Positions 1 to 12,950 of a stretch of 64,000 nucleotides of DNA are shown here, one piece after another. The notes beneath the pieces are model-generated. The model was given only the letters and a program-made list of their open reading frames with translations. It searched no databases and had not been told where the DNA came from. Source of the stretch: Lepus europaeus (lineage: Eukaryota; Chordata; Mammalia; Lagomorpha; Leporidae); the NCBI RefSeq assembly GCF_033115175.1, contig NW_026909196.1, forward strand, positions 8,184,001 to 8,248,000, given 5' to 3'. How positions within the stretch are numbered: the stretch's first letter is position 1; each line of letters begins with the position of its first letter. The position numbers were made by a program, and so were the translations under genes.

Positions 1-1380
1 GAATAAAACCAGAAATATGCGGTTGTGTATTGGCTAACTCAAACCCAAAAATTGCTACAGCCTCTTTGTTTTGTATATTCCTGATATTATCCATGGAATT
101 TATTGTTTTGAATGTTTTTTATCAGGGAACATTTAATTTTGTGCTTGGAAACACTAATTGGTTCCACATGGAGACACCAGCTCTACATATTCATATTATC
201 TAGGGAGAAAGCTAGAGGAACTGCGGCAAACAAACCTGATATTTCTGTTTGTATAGATGACATTTTATGCACTTGCCTAAGTAAAAGACTTTGCTTTTCT
301 CCAAAACCATTTTTACTGTGAATTTCTCGGTCCATTGCATACGAATTCAACACCATTTTGTCTGGGTATGACTGGATGAAACCGGAAATATACGGTTTTA
401 TGTTGGCTAATTAAATCCCAGAGATTGCTACAGCCTCTGTGTTTGTGTATTCCTGATATTATCCATGGACTTTATTGTTTTGAATGTTTTTATCAGGGAA
501 CATTTCACTTTGTACCGTTGAAACACTAATTGGTTCACCAAGGGAACACCAGCTCTACACATTCTTATTTTCTACGGAGAATTCTAGAGGAACTGCGGCA
601 AACAAACATGAAATTTCTGTTTGTATAGGTGACATTTTATGAACTTGCCTAATGAAAAGACTTTGCTTTTCTGCAAAACCAATTTTGGATGATTTTCTCG
701 GTCCATTGCGTACGAATTCAAAACCATTTTGTCCAGATATGACTGGATGAAACCAGAAATATCCGGTTGTGTTTTGGCTAACTCAATCAGAAACATTGTG
801 AAAGCCTCTGTTTTTGTGTTTTCTGGATATTATCGATGGACTTTATTATTTTGAATGTTTTTATCAGGGAACATTTTATTTTGTACCGTAGAAACACTAA
901 TTGGTTCATCATGGGGACACCAGCTCTACAAATTCATATATTCTAGGGAGAAAGCTAGAGGAACTCCGGCAAAGAAACATGATATTTCTGTTTGTATCCA
1001 TGACATTTTATGCACTTGCCTAACGAAAAGACTTTGCTTTTCTCCAAAACCATTTTTACTGTGATTTTCTCGGTAAATTGCATACGAATTCCACACCAGT
1101 TTATCCGGATATGACTGGATAAAATCAGAAATATCTGGTTGTGTTTTGGCTAACTCATCCGAAATATTGTGAAAGCCTCTGTGTTTGTGTATTCCTGACA
1201 TTATCCACGAACTCTATTGTTTTGAATGTTTTTTTTTTTCAGGGAACTTTTAATTTTGTACCGCTGAAACACTAATTGGTTCATCATGGGTATACCAGCT
1301 CCACACATTCGTATTTTCAAGGGAGAAAGCTAGAGGAACTGCGACAAACATGATATGTCTGTTTGTATCGATGACATTTT

Positions 1381-4300
1381 ATTCACTTGCCTAACGAAAA
1401 GACTTTGCTTATCTCCAAAACCATTTGTACTGTGATTTTCTCAGTCCATTGCATACGAATTCCACACCAGTTTACCGGATATGACTGGATGAAACCGGAA
1501 ATATCTGGTTTTGTATTGGCTAACTCCATCCTAAATATTGCTACAGCCTCTGTGTTTGTGTATTCCTCATATTATCCACGAACTTTATTGTTTTGAATGT
1601 TTTTTTCAGGGAATATTTAATTTTGTGCTTCAAATACCTAATTGGTTCCACATGGAGACACCAGCTCTGCACTTTCGTATTTTCTAGGGAGAATGCTAGA
1701 GGAACATTGACAAGCAAACATGATATTTCTGTTTGTATCGATGACATTTTATGCACTTGCATAAAAAAAGGCTTTGCTTTTCTCCAAACCATTTTTACTG
1801 TGATTTTCTCGGTCCATTACATACGAATTGCACACCAGTTTCTTTGGATATGACTGGATTAAAAGAAATATCCGGTTGAGTTTTGGCTAACTCAATCCTA
1901 AATATTGTGAAAGCCTCTGTGTTTGTGTTTTCTGGATATTATCGATGGACTTTATTGTTTTGAATGTTTTTTATCAGGGAACATTTAATTTTGTGCTTGG
2001 AATCACTGATTGGTTCCTCATGGAGACACCAGCTCTACACATTCTTATTTCTAGGGAGAAAGCTGGAGGAAATGCGGCAAACAAACACGATATTTCTGTT
2101 TGTATCTATGACATTTTAGGCACTTGCCTAACGAAAAGACTTTGCTTTTCTCCAAAACCATTTGTACTGTGATTTTCTCGGTCCATTGCATATGAATTCC
2201 ACACCAGCTTGTCCGGATATGACTGGTGGAAAACAAATATCCAGTTGTGTTTTGGCTAACTCAATCCGAAATATTGTGAAAGCCTCTGTGTTTGTGTTTT
2301 CTGGATACTATCAATGGACTTTATTGTTTTGAATATTTTCATCAGGAAACATATAATTTTCTACCATTGAAACACTAGTTGATTCATCATGGGGACACTA
2401 GCTCTACACATTCGTATTTTCTAGGGAGAATGCTAGAGGAACTGGGGCAAACAAACATGATATTTCTGTTTGTATAGATGACAATATATGCAATTGCCTA
2501 ACGAAAAGACTTTGCTTTTCTCTATATCCATTTTTAGGATGATTTTCTCGGTCCATTGCATACGAATTCCACATGAGTTTGTCTGGATATGACTGGATGA
2601 AATCAGAAATATCCAGTTGTGCTTTGGCTAACTCAATAACAGATGTTGCTACAGCCTCTGTGTTTTTGTTTTCCGGAAATTATCAATGGACTTTATTGTT
2701 TTGAACGTTTTTTATCGGGGAACATTTTATTTTGAGCTTAGATTCACTAATTGGTTCCACATGGAGACACCAGCTCTACATATTTGTATTTTCTAGGGAG
2801 AAAGCTACAGGAACGGTGGCAAACAAACATGATATTTCTGTTTGTATCGATGACATTTTATGCACTTGCCTAACGAAAAGACTTTGCTTTTCTCCAAAAC
2901 CATTTGTACTGTGATTTTCTCGGTCCATTGCATACGAATTCCACACCACTTTGTCCGGATATGACTTGATGAAAACAGAAATATCCGGTTGTGTTTTGGC
3001 TATCACAATCCCAAATATTGTGAAAGCCTCCGCTTTTGTGTTTTCTGGATATTATCGATGGACTTTATTGTTTTGAATGTTTTTATCAGAGAACATTTAA
3101 TTTTGAACCTTAGAAACACTAATTGGTTCATCATGTGGACACCAGCTCTACACATTCGTATTTTTTAGTTTGAATGCTAGAGGAACTGCAGCAAACAAAC
3201 ATGATATTGCTGTTAGTATAGATGATATTTTATGTACTTGCCTAACGGAAAGACTTTGCTTTTTCCATAACCAATTTTAGGATGATTTTCTTGATGCATT
3301 GCGTACGAATTCCAAACCACTTTGTCCGGACATGACTGGATGAAAACAGAAATATCCGGTTGTGCTTTGGATAACTCAATCCGAAATATTGCTACAGCCT
3401 CTGTGTTTGTGTATTGCTGATATTATCCAGGGACTTTATTGTTTTGAATGTTTTTTATCGGAAAACATTTTATTTTGAGCTTGGATACAGTAATTCGTTC
3501 CACATGGAGACACCTTCTCTACATATTCTTATATTCTAGGGAGAAAGCTAGAGGAACTGCGGCAAATAAACATGATATTTCTGTTTGTATAGATGACATT
3601 TTATGCAATTGCCTAACGAAAAGACTTTGCTTTTTCCATAACCAATTTTAGGATGATTTTCTTGAACCATTGCATACGAATTCCAAACCACTTTGTCTGG
3701 ACATGACTGGATGAAAACAGAAATATCCGGTTGTGCTTTGGCTAACTCAAAACAGATGTTGCTACAGCCTCTGTATTTTTGTTTTCCGGAAATTATCAAT
3801 GGACTTTATTGTTTTGAACGTTTTTTATCGGGGAACATTTTATTTTGAGCTTAGATTCATTAATCGGTTCAACATAGAGACACCAGTGCTACATATTTGA
3901 ATTTTCTAGGGAGAAAACTAGAGAAACTTGGGTAAACACACATGATATTTCTGTTTTTATCGATGACATTTTATCCACTTGCCTAACGAAAAAACTTTGC
4001 TTATCTCCAAAACCATTTGTACTGTGATTTTCTCGGTCCATTGCATAGGAATTCCACACCAGTTTACCGGTTATGACTGGATGAAACCGGAAATATCCGG
4101 TTTTGTATTGGCTAACTCAATCCTAAATATTGCTACAGCCTCTGTGTTTGTGTATTCCTCACATTATCCATGAACTTTACTGTTTTGAATGTTTTTTTCA
4201 GGGAATATTTAATTTTGTGCTTCAAATACCTAATTGGTTCCACATGGAGACACCAGCTCTGCACTTTCGTATTTTCTAGGGAGAATGCTAGAGGAACATT

Positions 4301-6425
4301 GACAAGCAAACATGATATTTCTGTTTGTATCGATGACATTTTATGCACTTGCATAAAAAAAGGCTTTGCTTTTCTCCAAAACCATTTTTACTGTGATTTT
4401 CTCGGTCCATTGCATACGAATTCCACACCAGTTTCTTTGGATATGACTGGATTAAAATAGAAATATCCGGTTGAGTTTTGGCTAACTCAATCCGAAATAT
4501 TGTGAAAGGCTATGTGTTTGTGTTTTCTGGATATTATCGATGGACTTTATTGTTTTGAATGTTTTTTATCAGGGAACATTTAATTTTGTGCTTGGAATCA
4601 CTGATTGGTTTCTCATGGAGACACCAGCTCTACACATTCGTATTTTCTTGGGAGAAAGCTAGAGGAACTGTGACAAACAAATATGGTATTTCTGTTTGTA
4701 TAGATGACATTTTATGCACTTGCCTAATGAAAAGACTTTGCTTTTCTCCATAACCATTTGTACTGTGATTTTCTCGGTCCATTGCATACGAATTCCACAC
4801 CACTTTATACGGATATGACTGGATGAAACCGGGAATATCGGGTTTTGTTTTGGCTAACTCAATCCAAAATATTGTGAAAGCCTCTGTGTTTGTGTATTCC
4901 TGATATTATCCACGGACTTTATTGTTTTGAATGTTTTTTATCAGGGAAAATTTAATTTTCTGCTTGGAAACACTAATTGGTTCATCATGGGGACACCAGC
5001 TCTACACATTTGTAATTTCTAGGGAGAAAGATATACCAAATGTGGCAAACAAACATGATATTTCTGTTTGTATAGATGACATTTTATGCACTTGCCTAAA
5101 GAAAAGACTTTGCTTTTCTCCAAAATTATTTTTACTGTGATTTTCTCGATCCCCTGCATACAAATTCCACACCAGCTTGTCCGGATATGACTGGATGAAA
5201 CCGGAAATATCTGGTTGTTTTTTGGCTTACTCAATCACAGATATTGCTACAGCCTCTGTGTTTGTGTTTTCCGGATATTATCAACGGACTTTAATGTTTT
5301 TCCAAAGTTTTTTTATCAGGGAACATTTAATTGAGAGCTAGATACACTAATTGGTTTCACATGGAGACACCAGCTCTACATATTTGTATTTTCTAGGGAG
5401 AAAACTAGAGGAACTGCGGCAAACATACATGAGATTTCTGTTTCTTTCAATGAAATTTTATGCACTTGCCTAACGAAAAGACTTTGCTTTTCTCCAAAAT
5501 CATTTGTACTGTGATTTTTTCGGTCCATTGCATATGAATTCCCCACCACTTTGTGCGGATATGACTGGACGAAACTAGAAATATCGGGTTGTTTTTTCAC
5601 TACCTCAATCCAAAATATTGTGAAAGACTCTGTGTTTGTTTATTCTGGATATTATCCTCGGACTTTATTTTTTTGAATGTTTTTATCAGTAATATTTAAT
5701 TTTGTACCGTTAAACACTGATTGGTTCATCATGGGGACACCAGGTCTACACATTCGCATTTTCTAGGGAGAAAGCTAGAGGAAATGCGACAAACAAACAT
5801 GATATTTCTGTTTGTATAGATGACATTTTATGCACTTGCCTAACGAAAAGACTTTGCTTATCTCCAAAACCATTTGTACTGTGATTTTCTCGGTCCATTG
5901 CATACGAATTCCACACCAGTTTACCGGATATGACTGGATGAAACCGGAAATATCCGGTTTTGTATTGGCTAACTCAATCCTAAATATTGCTACAGCCTCT
6001 GTGTTTGTGTATTCCTCACATTATCCACGAACTTTATTGTTTTGAATGTTTTTTTCAGGGAATATTTAATTTTGTGCTTCAAATACCTAATTGTTTCCAC
6101 ATGGAGACACCAGCTCTGCACATTCGTATTTTCTAGGGAGAAAGCTAGGGGAACATTGACAAACAAACATGATATTTCTGTTTGTAACGATGACATTTTA
6201 TGCACTTGCATAAAAAAAAAAGACTTTGCTTTTCTCCAAAACCATTTTTACTGTGATTTTCTCGGTCCATTGCATACGAATTCCACACGAGTTTCTTTGG
6301 ATATGACTGGATTAAAATAGAAATATCTGGTTGAGTTTTGGCTAACTCAATCCTAAATATTGTGAAAGCCTCTGTGTTTGTGTTTTCTGGATATTATCGA
6401 TGGACTTTATTGTTTTGAATGCTTT
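1381..6425. repeat. Three dispersed copies of a 0.5-0.7 kb satellite segment
   Basis: Segments starting near 1381, 3973 and 5833 are far more alike than random monomers. They share the variants gtgcttcaaatacc, accgg near ttgtattggctaac, tattcctca and cttgcataaaaaa. Spacings are about 2592 bp (7 monomers) and 1857 bp (5 monomers). Copies 1 and 2 stay similar for about 670 bp, copy 3 for about 590 bp. This looks like old unequal exchange inside the array. Confidence 0.7.
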
Positions 6426-6749
6426 TATCAGGAAACACTTAATTTTGTACCATGGAAACACTAATTGGTTCATCAAGGGTACTCCAGCTCTACATATTCG
6501 TATTTTCTAAGGAGAATCCTATACGAACTGTGGAGAAAAACATGATATTTCTGTTTGTATAGATGACATTTTATGCACTTGCCTAATGAAAAGACTGCTT
6601 TTCTCCAAAACCATTTTTACTGTGATTTTCCCTGTCCATTGCATACGAATTCCACAGCAGTTAGTCCGGATAAGACTGGATGCAACCGGTTATCCGGTTT
6701 TGTTTTGGCTAACTCAATCCCAGAGATTGCTAAAGCTTCTGTGTTTGTG

Positions 6750-8330
6750 TTTTCTGGATATTATCGATGGAGTTTATTGTTTTGAATGTTTTTTATCTGG
6801 CAACATTTAATTTTGTGCTTGGAAACACTAATTGGTTCCACATGGCGATACCAGCTCTGCATATTCCTATTTCCCAGGGAGAAAGCTAGAGGAACTGCGA
6901 CAAGCAAACATGATATTTCTGTTTGTATAGATGACATTTTATGCACTTCCCTAAAGAAATGACTTTGCTTTTCCTCAAAACTTTTTTTTATTGTGATTTT
7001 CTCAGTCCATTGCATACGAATTCCACACCAGTTCACCGGATATGACTGGATGAAAACGGAAATATCCGGTTTTGTTTTGGCTAACTCAATCCCAGATATA
7101 GCTACAGCCTCTGTGTTTTTGTTTTCCTGATATTATCCACGACTTTATTGTTTTGAATTTTTTTTATCGGGAACATTTAATTTTGTGCTTGGAATCACTA
7201 ATTCATTCCACATGGAGACACCAGCTCTACACAGTTTTGTTTTGGCAAACTCTATCCGAAATATTGTGAAAGACTCTGTGTTTGGGTTTTCTGGATATTA
7301 TCGATAGACTTCATTGTTTTGAATGCTTTTATCAGAGAACTATTAATTTTGTACCGTTGAAACACTAATTGGTCCATCATGGGGACTCCAGCTCCACACA
7401 TTCGTATTTTCTAGGGTGAAAGCTAGAGGAGCTGCGGCAGACAAACATGATATTTCTGTTTGTATAGATGACATTTTATGCACTTGCCTAATGAAAGGAA
7501 TTTACTTTTCTCCACAACCATTTCTACTCTGATTTTCTCAGCCCATTGCATATGAATTCCACACCACTTTGTCCGGATATGACCGGATGAAACCAGAAAT
7601 ATCCGGTTGTGTTTTGGCTAACTCGATCCGAAATATTGTGAAAGCCTCTGTGTTTGTGTTTTCTGGATATTATAGATGGACTTTATGGTTTTGAGTGTTT
7701 TTATCAGGGAACATTTAATTTTGTACAGTTGAAGAACTAATTGGTTCATCATAAGAACACTAGCTCTACACATTCGTATTTTCTAAGGAGAAAGCTAGAG
7801 GAACCGCAGCAAACAAACATGATATTTCGGTTTGTATCGATGATATATTATGGACTTGCCTAACAAAAGTACTTTGCTTTTCTCCAAAACCATTTTTCCT
7901 CTGATTTTCTCGGTCCATTGCATACGAATTCCACACCACTTTGTCCGGGTATGACTGGATGAAACCGGGAATATCGGGTTTTGTTTTGGCTAACTCAATC
8001 CGAAAAATTGCTATAGACTCTGTGTATGTGTATTCCTGTTATTATGCATGGACTTTATTGTTTTGAATGTTTTTATCAGGGAACATTTCATTGTGTACCG
8101 TTGAAACACTAATTGGTTCATCAAGGGAACACCAGCTCTACACATTCGTATTTTCTAGGGAGAAAGCTAGAGGAAGTGCGGCAAACAAACATGAAATTTC
8201 TGTTTGTATAGATGACATTTTATGCACTTGCCTAATGAAAACACTTTGCTTTTCTCCAAAACCATTTTTACTGTGATTTACTCAGTCCATTGCATACGAA
8301 TTCCACACCACTTTGTCAGGATATGACTGG
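6750..8330. repeat. Satellite segmental copy, left partner of 11001-12950
   Basis: This segment closely matches 11001-12950. The offset is 4251 bp up to about 7980 and 4624 bp around 8050-8330, so the right copy has one extra monomer. Both copies hold the same shortened monomer: the distance between gggaac-type anchors is only about 166 bp (7169 to 7335, and about 11419 to 11586). The junction, where cagctctacacag runs straight into ttttgttttggcaaac, is the same in both copies. The truncation therefore predates the duplication. Confidence 0.8.
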
Positions 8331-8879
8331 ATGAAACCAGAAATAACCGTTTTTTTTTTTTTTTTGCTAAGTTAATCCCAGATATTGCTACAGCCTCTGA
8401 GTTTGAGTTTTCTGGATATTATCAATGGACTTTATTGTTTTGAATGTTTTTTAACGGGGAAAATTATATTTTGAGCTTGAATACAGTAATTGGTTCCACA
8501 TGGAGACACCAGCTCTACATATTCGTATTTTCTAGGTAGAAATCTGGAGGAACTGCGAGAAACAAACATGATATTTCTGTTTGTATCGATGACATTTTAT
8601 GCACTTGCCTAACGAAAAAACTTTGCTTTTCTCCAAAACCATTTTGACTGTCATTTTCTCAGTCCATTGCATACGAATTCCACACCAGTTTGTCCGAATA
8701 TCACTAGATGAAACCAGAAATATCCGGTTGCGTTTTGGCTAACTCAATCCGAAATATTGTGAAAACCTCTGGGTATGTGTTTTCTGGATTTAATCGATGT
8801 ACTTTCTTTTTTTGAATGTTTTTAACAGGGAACATTTAATTTTGTACCCTTGAAACACTAATTGGTTCATCATGGGAAA

Positions 8880-9640
8880 AGCAGCACTACATATTCCTAT
8901 TTTCTAGGGAGAAATCTAGAGGAACTGTGGCAAACAAACATGATATTTCTGCTTGCATAGATGACATTTTATGCACTTGCCTAATGAAAAGACTTTGCTT
9001 TTCTCTAAAACCATTTTTACTGTGATTTTCTCAGTCCATTGCATATGAATTCCACACCTGTTTGTCTGGATATGACTGGATGAACCCGGAAATATCCGGT
9101 TTTGTTTTGGCTAACTCAATCCCAGATATTGCTACAGCCTCTGTGCTTGTGTTTTCCGGATTTTATCAATGGACTTAATTGTTTTCAATGTTTTTATCAC
9201 TGAACATTGAATTTTCTGCTTGGAAACACTAATTGGTTCCACATGGAGACACCAGCTCTACACATTCATATTTTCCAGGGAGAAATCTAGAGGAACTGTG
9301 GCAAACAAACATGATATTTCTGCTTGCATAGATGACATTTTATGCACTTGCCTAATGAAAAGACTTTGCTTTTCTCTAAAACCATTTTTACTGTGATTTT
9401 CTCAGTCCATTGCATATGAATTCCACACCTGTTTGTCTGGATATGACTGGATGAAACCGGAAATATCCGGTTGTGTTTTGGCTAACTCAATCCCAGATAT
9501 TGCTACAGCCTCTGTGCTTGTGTTTTCCGGATTTTATCAATGGACTTAATTGTTTTCAATGTTTTTATCCCTGAACATTGAATTTTCTGCTTGGAAACAC
9601 TAATTGGTTCCACATGGAGACACCAGCTCTACACATTCAT
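8880..9640. repeat. Local tandem doubling of one monomer
   Basis: Sequence from about 8890 recurs 370 bp downstream with few changes. Shared rare variants are tctgcttgcatagatg, cttttctctaaaacc and cacacctgtttgtctgg. This is a recent single-monomer duplication in an otherwise diverged stretch. Confidence 0.7.
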
Positions 9641-11000
9641 ATTTTCTAGGGAGAAAGCTAGAGGAACTGCGGCAAAGAAACATGATATTTCTGTTTGTAT
9701 AGATGACATTTTAACTACTTGCATAATGAAAATACTTTGCTTTTCTCCAAAACCATTTGTACTGTGATTTTCTCGGTCAATTGCACACGAACTACACACC
9801 ACTTTCTCCAGATATGACAGGATGAAACCAGAAATATTGGATTGTATTTTGGCTAACTCAATCCCAGATATTGCTACAGCCTCTGTGTTTGTGTTTTCCT
9901 GATATTATACATGAACTTTATTGTTTTGAATGTTTTTATCAGGGAACATTTAATTTAGAGCTAGATACTCATATTGGTTTCACATGGAGACACCAGCTCT
10001 ACACATTCGTATTTTCTAAGGAGAAAGCTAGAGGAACTGCGGCAAACAAACATGATATTTCTGTCTGTATAGATGACATGTTATGGACTTGCCTAACGAA
10101 AAGATTTTGGTTTTCTCCACAAAATTTTTACTGTGATTTTCTCGGTCCATTGCATACGAATTCCACACCACTTTGTCCGGATATGACTGGATGAAACCAG
10201 AAATATCCGGTTGTGTTTTGGCTAACTCAATCCTAAATATTGCTATAGCCTTTGGTTTTATGTTTCTGGATATTATCCATGGACTTTATCATTTTCCATG
10301 TTTTTATCAGGGAACATTTCATTTTGTACCGTTGAAACACTAATTGCTTAATCATGGGGACACCAGCTCTACATATTCGTATTTTCTACGGAGAAAGCTA
10401 GAGGAACTGCAGCAAACAAACATGATATTTCTGTTTGTATCGATGACATTTTATGCACTTTTCTAATGAAAAGCCTTTGGTTTTCTCCAAAACCATTTTT
10501 ACTGTGATTTTCTCGGTCCATTGCATATGAATTCCACACCAGTTTACCGGATATGACTGGATGAACCTGGAAATATCTGGTTTTGTGTTGGCTAACTCAA
10601 TCCCAGAGATTGCTACAGCCTCTGTGTTTGTTTTTTCCGGATATTATCAACGGACTTTATTGTTTTGAATGTTTTTTTCAGGGAACATTTAATTTTGTGC
10701 TTGGAAACATTAATTGGTTCCACATGTTGACACCAGCTCTACATATTTGTATTTTCTAGGGAGAAAGCTAGAGGAACTGCGACAACAAACATGATATTTC
10801 TGTTTGTATTGATGACATTCATGCACTTGCCTAACGAAAAGTCTTTGCTTTTCTCCAAAACCATTTGTACTGTGATTTTCTCGGTCCATTGCATACGAAT
10901 TCCACACCAGTTTTTCTGGGTATGACTGGATGAAACCAGAAATATCCAGTTTTGTTTTGCCTAACTCAATCCCAGAGATTGCTACAGCCTCTGTGTTTGT

Positions 11001-12950
11001 TTTTCTGGATATTATCGATGGAGTTTATTGTTTTGAATGTTTTTTATCTGGCAACATTTAATTTTGTGCTTGGAAACACTAATTGGTTCCACATGGCGAT
11101 ACCAGCTCTGCACATTCGTATTTCCCAGGGAGTAAGCTAGAGGAACTGCGACAAGCAAACATGATATTTCTGTTTGTATAGATGACATTTTATGCACTTC
11201 CCTAAAGAAATGATTTTGCTTTTCCTCAAAACCTTTCTTATTGTGATTTTCTCGGTCCATTGCATACGAATTCCACACCAGTTCACCGGATATGACTGGA
11301 TGATAACGGAAATATCTGGTTTTGTTTTGGCTAACTCAATCCCAGATATTGCTACAGCCTCTGTGTTTTTGTTTTCCTGATATTATCCACGACTTTATTG
11401 TTTTGAATTTTTTTTATCGGGAACATTTAATTTTGTGCTTGGAATCACTAATTCATTCCACATGGAGACACCAGCTCTACACAGTTTTGTTTTGGCAAAC
11501 TCTATCCGAAATATTGTGAAAGACTCTGTGTTTGGGTTTTCTGGATATTATCGATAGACTTCATTGTTTTGAATGCTTTTATCAGGGAACTATTAATTTT
11601 GTACCGTTGAAACACTAATTGGTCCATCATGGGGACTCCAGCTCCACACATTCGTATTTTCTAGGGTGAAAGCTAGAGGAACTGTGACAAACAAACATGA
11701 TATTTCTGTTTGTATAGATGACATTTTATGCACTTGCCTAATGAAAGGAATTTACTTTTCTCCACAACCATTTCTACTCTGATTTTCTCAGCCCATTGCA
11801 TATGAATTCCACACCACTTTGTCCGGATATGACCGGATGAAACCAGAAATATCCGGTTATGTTTTGCCTAACTGAATCCGAAATATTGTGAAAGCCTCTG
11901 TGTTTGTGTTTTCTGGATATTATCGATGGACTTTATTGTTTTGAATGTTTTTATCAGGGAACATTTAATTTTGTACAGTGGAAGAACTAATTGGTTCATC
12001 ATAAGAACATTAGCTTTACACATTCGTATTTTCTAGGGAGAAAGCTATAGCAACATTGACAAACAAACATGATATTTCTGTTTGTATCGATGATATTTTA
12101 TGGACTTGCCTAACAAAAGTACTTTGCTTTTCTCCAAAACCATTTATCCTCTGATTTTATCGGTCCATTGCATACGAATTGCACACTATTTTCTCTGGAT
12201 ATGACTGGATGAAACCAGACATATCCGGTTTTGTTTTGGCTAACTCAATCCGAAATATTGCTACAGCCTCGGTGTTTGTGTTTTCTGGATATTATCAACG
12301 GACTTTATTGTTTTGAATGTTTTTTTTTATCAGGGAGCATTTAATTTTGTCCTTGGAATCACTAATTGGTTGCACATGGAGACACCAGCTCTACATGTTC
12401 GTATTCTCTAGGGAGAACGCTAGAGGAACTGTGGCAAACAAACATGATATTTCTGTTTGTATCGATGACATTTTATGCACTTGCTTAACGAAAATAGTTT
12501 GCTTTTCTCCAAAACCATTTGTACTGTGATTTTCTCGGTCCATTGCATACGAATTCAATACCACTTTCTTCGGATATGACTGGATGAAACCAGAAATATC
12601 CGGTTTTGTTTTGCTAACTCAATCCGAAAAATGGCTATGGATTCTTTGTTTGTGTATTCCTGATATTATCCATGGACTTTATTGTTTTGAATGTTTTTAT
12701 CAGGGAACATTTCATTGTGTACCGTTGAAACACTAATTGGTTCATCAAGGGAACACCAGCTCTACACATTCGTATTTTCTAGGGAGAAAGCTAGAGGAAG
12801 TGCGGCAAACAAACATGAAATTTCTGTTTGTATAGATGACATTTTATGCACTTGCCTAATGAAAAGACTTTGCTTTTCTCCAAAACCATTTTTACTGTGA
12901 TTTTCTCGGTCCATTGCATACGAATTCCACACCACTTTGTCCGGGTATGA
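11001..12950. repeat. Satellite segmental copy, right partner of 6750-8330
   Basis: This is the partner of the 6750-8330 segment. It shares the truncated monomer (junction near 11478) and the rare variants tatctggcaac and ggactccagctccac, plus aacatttcattgtgtacc near 12710. One additional monomer lies between about 12230 and 12600. Confidence 0.8.

Noticed and set aside
3979..4460. CENP-B box candidates such as attcgtattttctaggga
   Set aside because: The spacing and the required A and CGGG positions of the consensus (nTTCGnnnnAnnCGGGn) do not match; no monomer examined by eye carries a proper box.
8348..8366. T-run as a retroposon tail
   Set aside because: It lies within an otherwise normal monomer with no inserted sequence beside it; simple slippage is enough.
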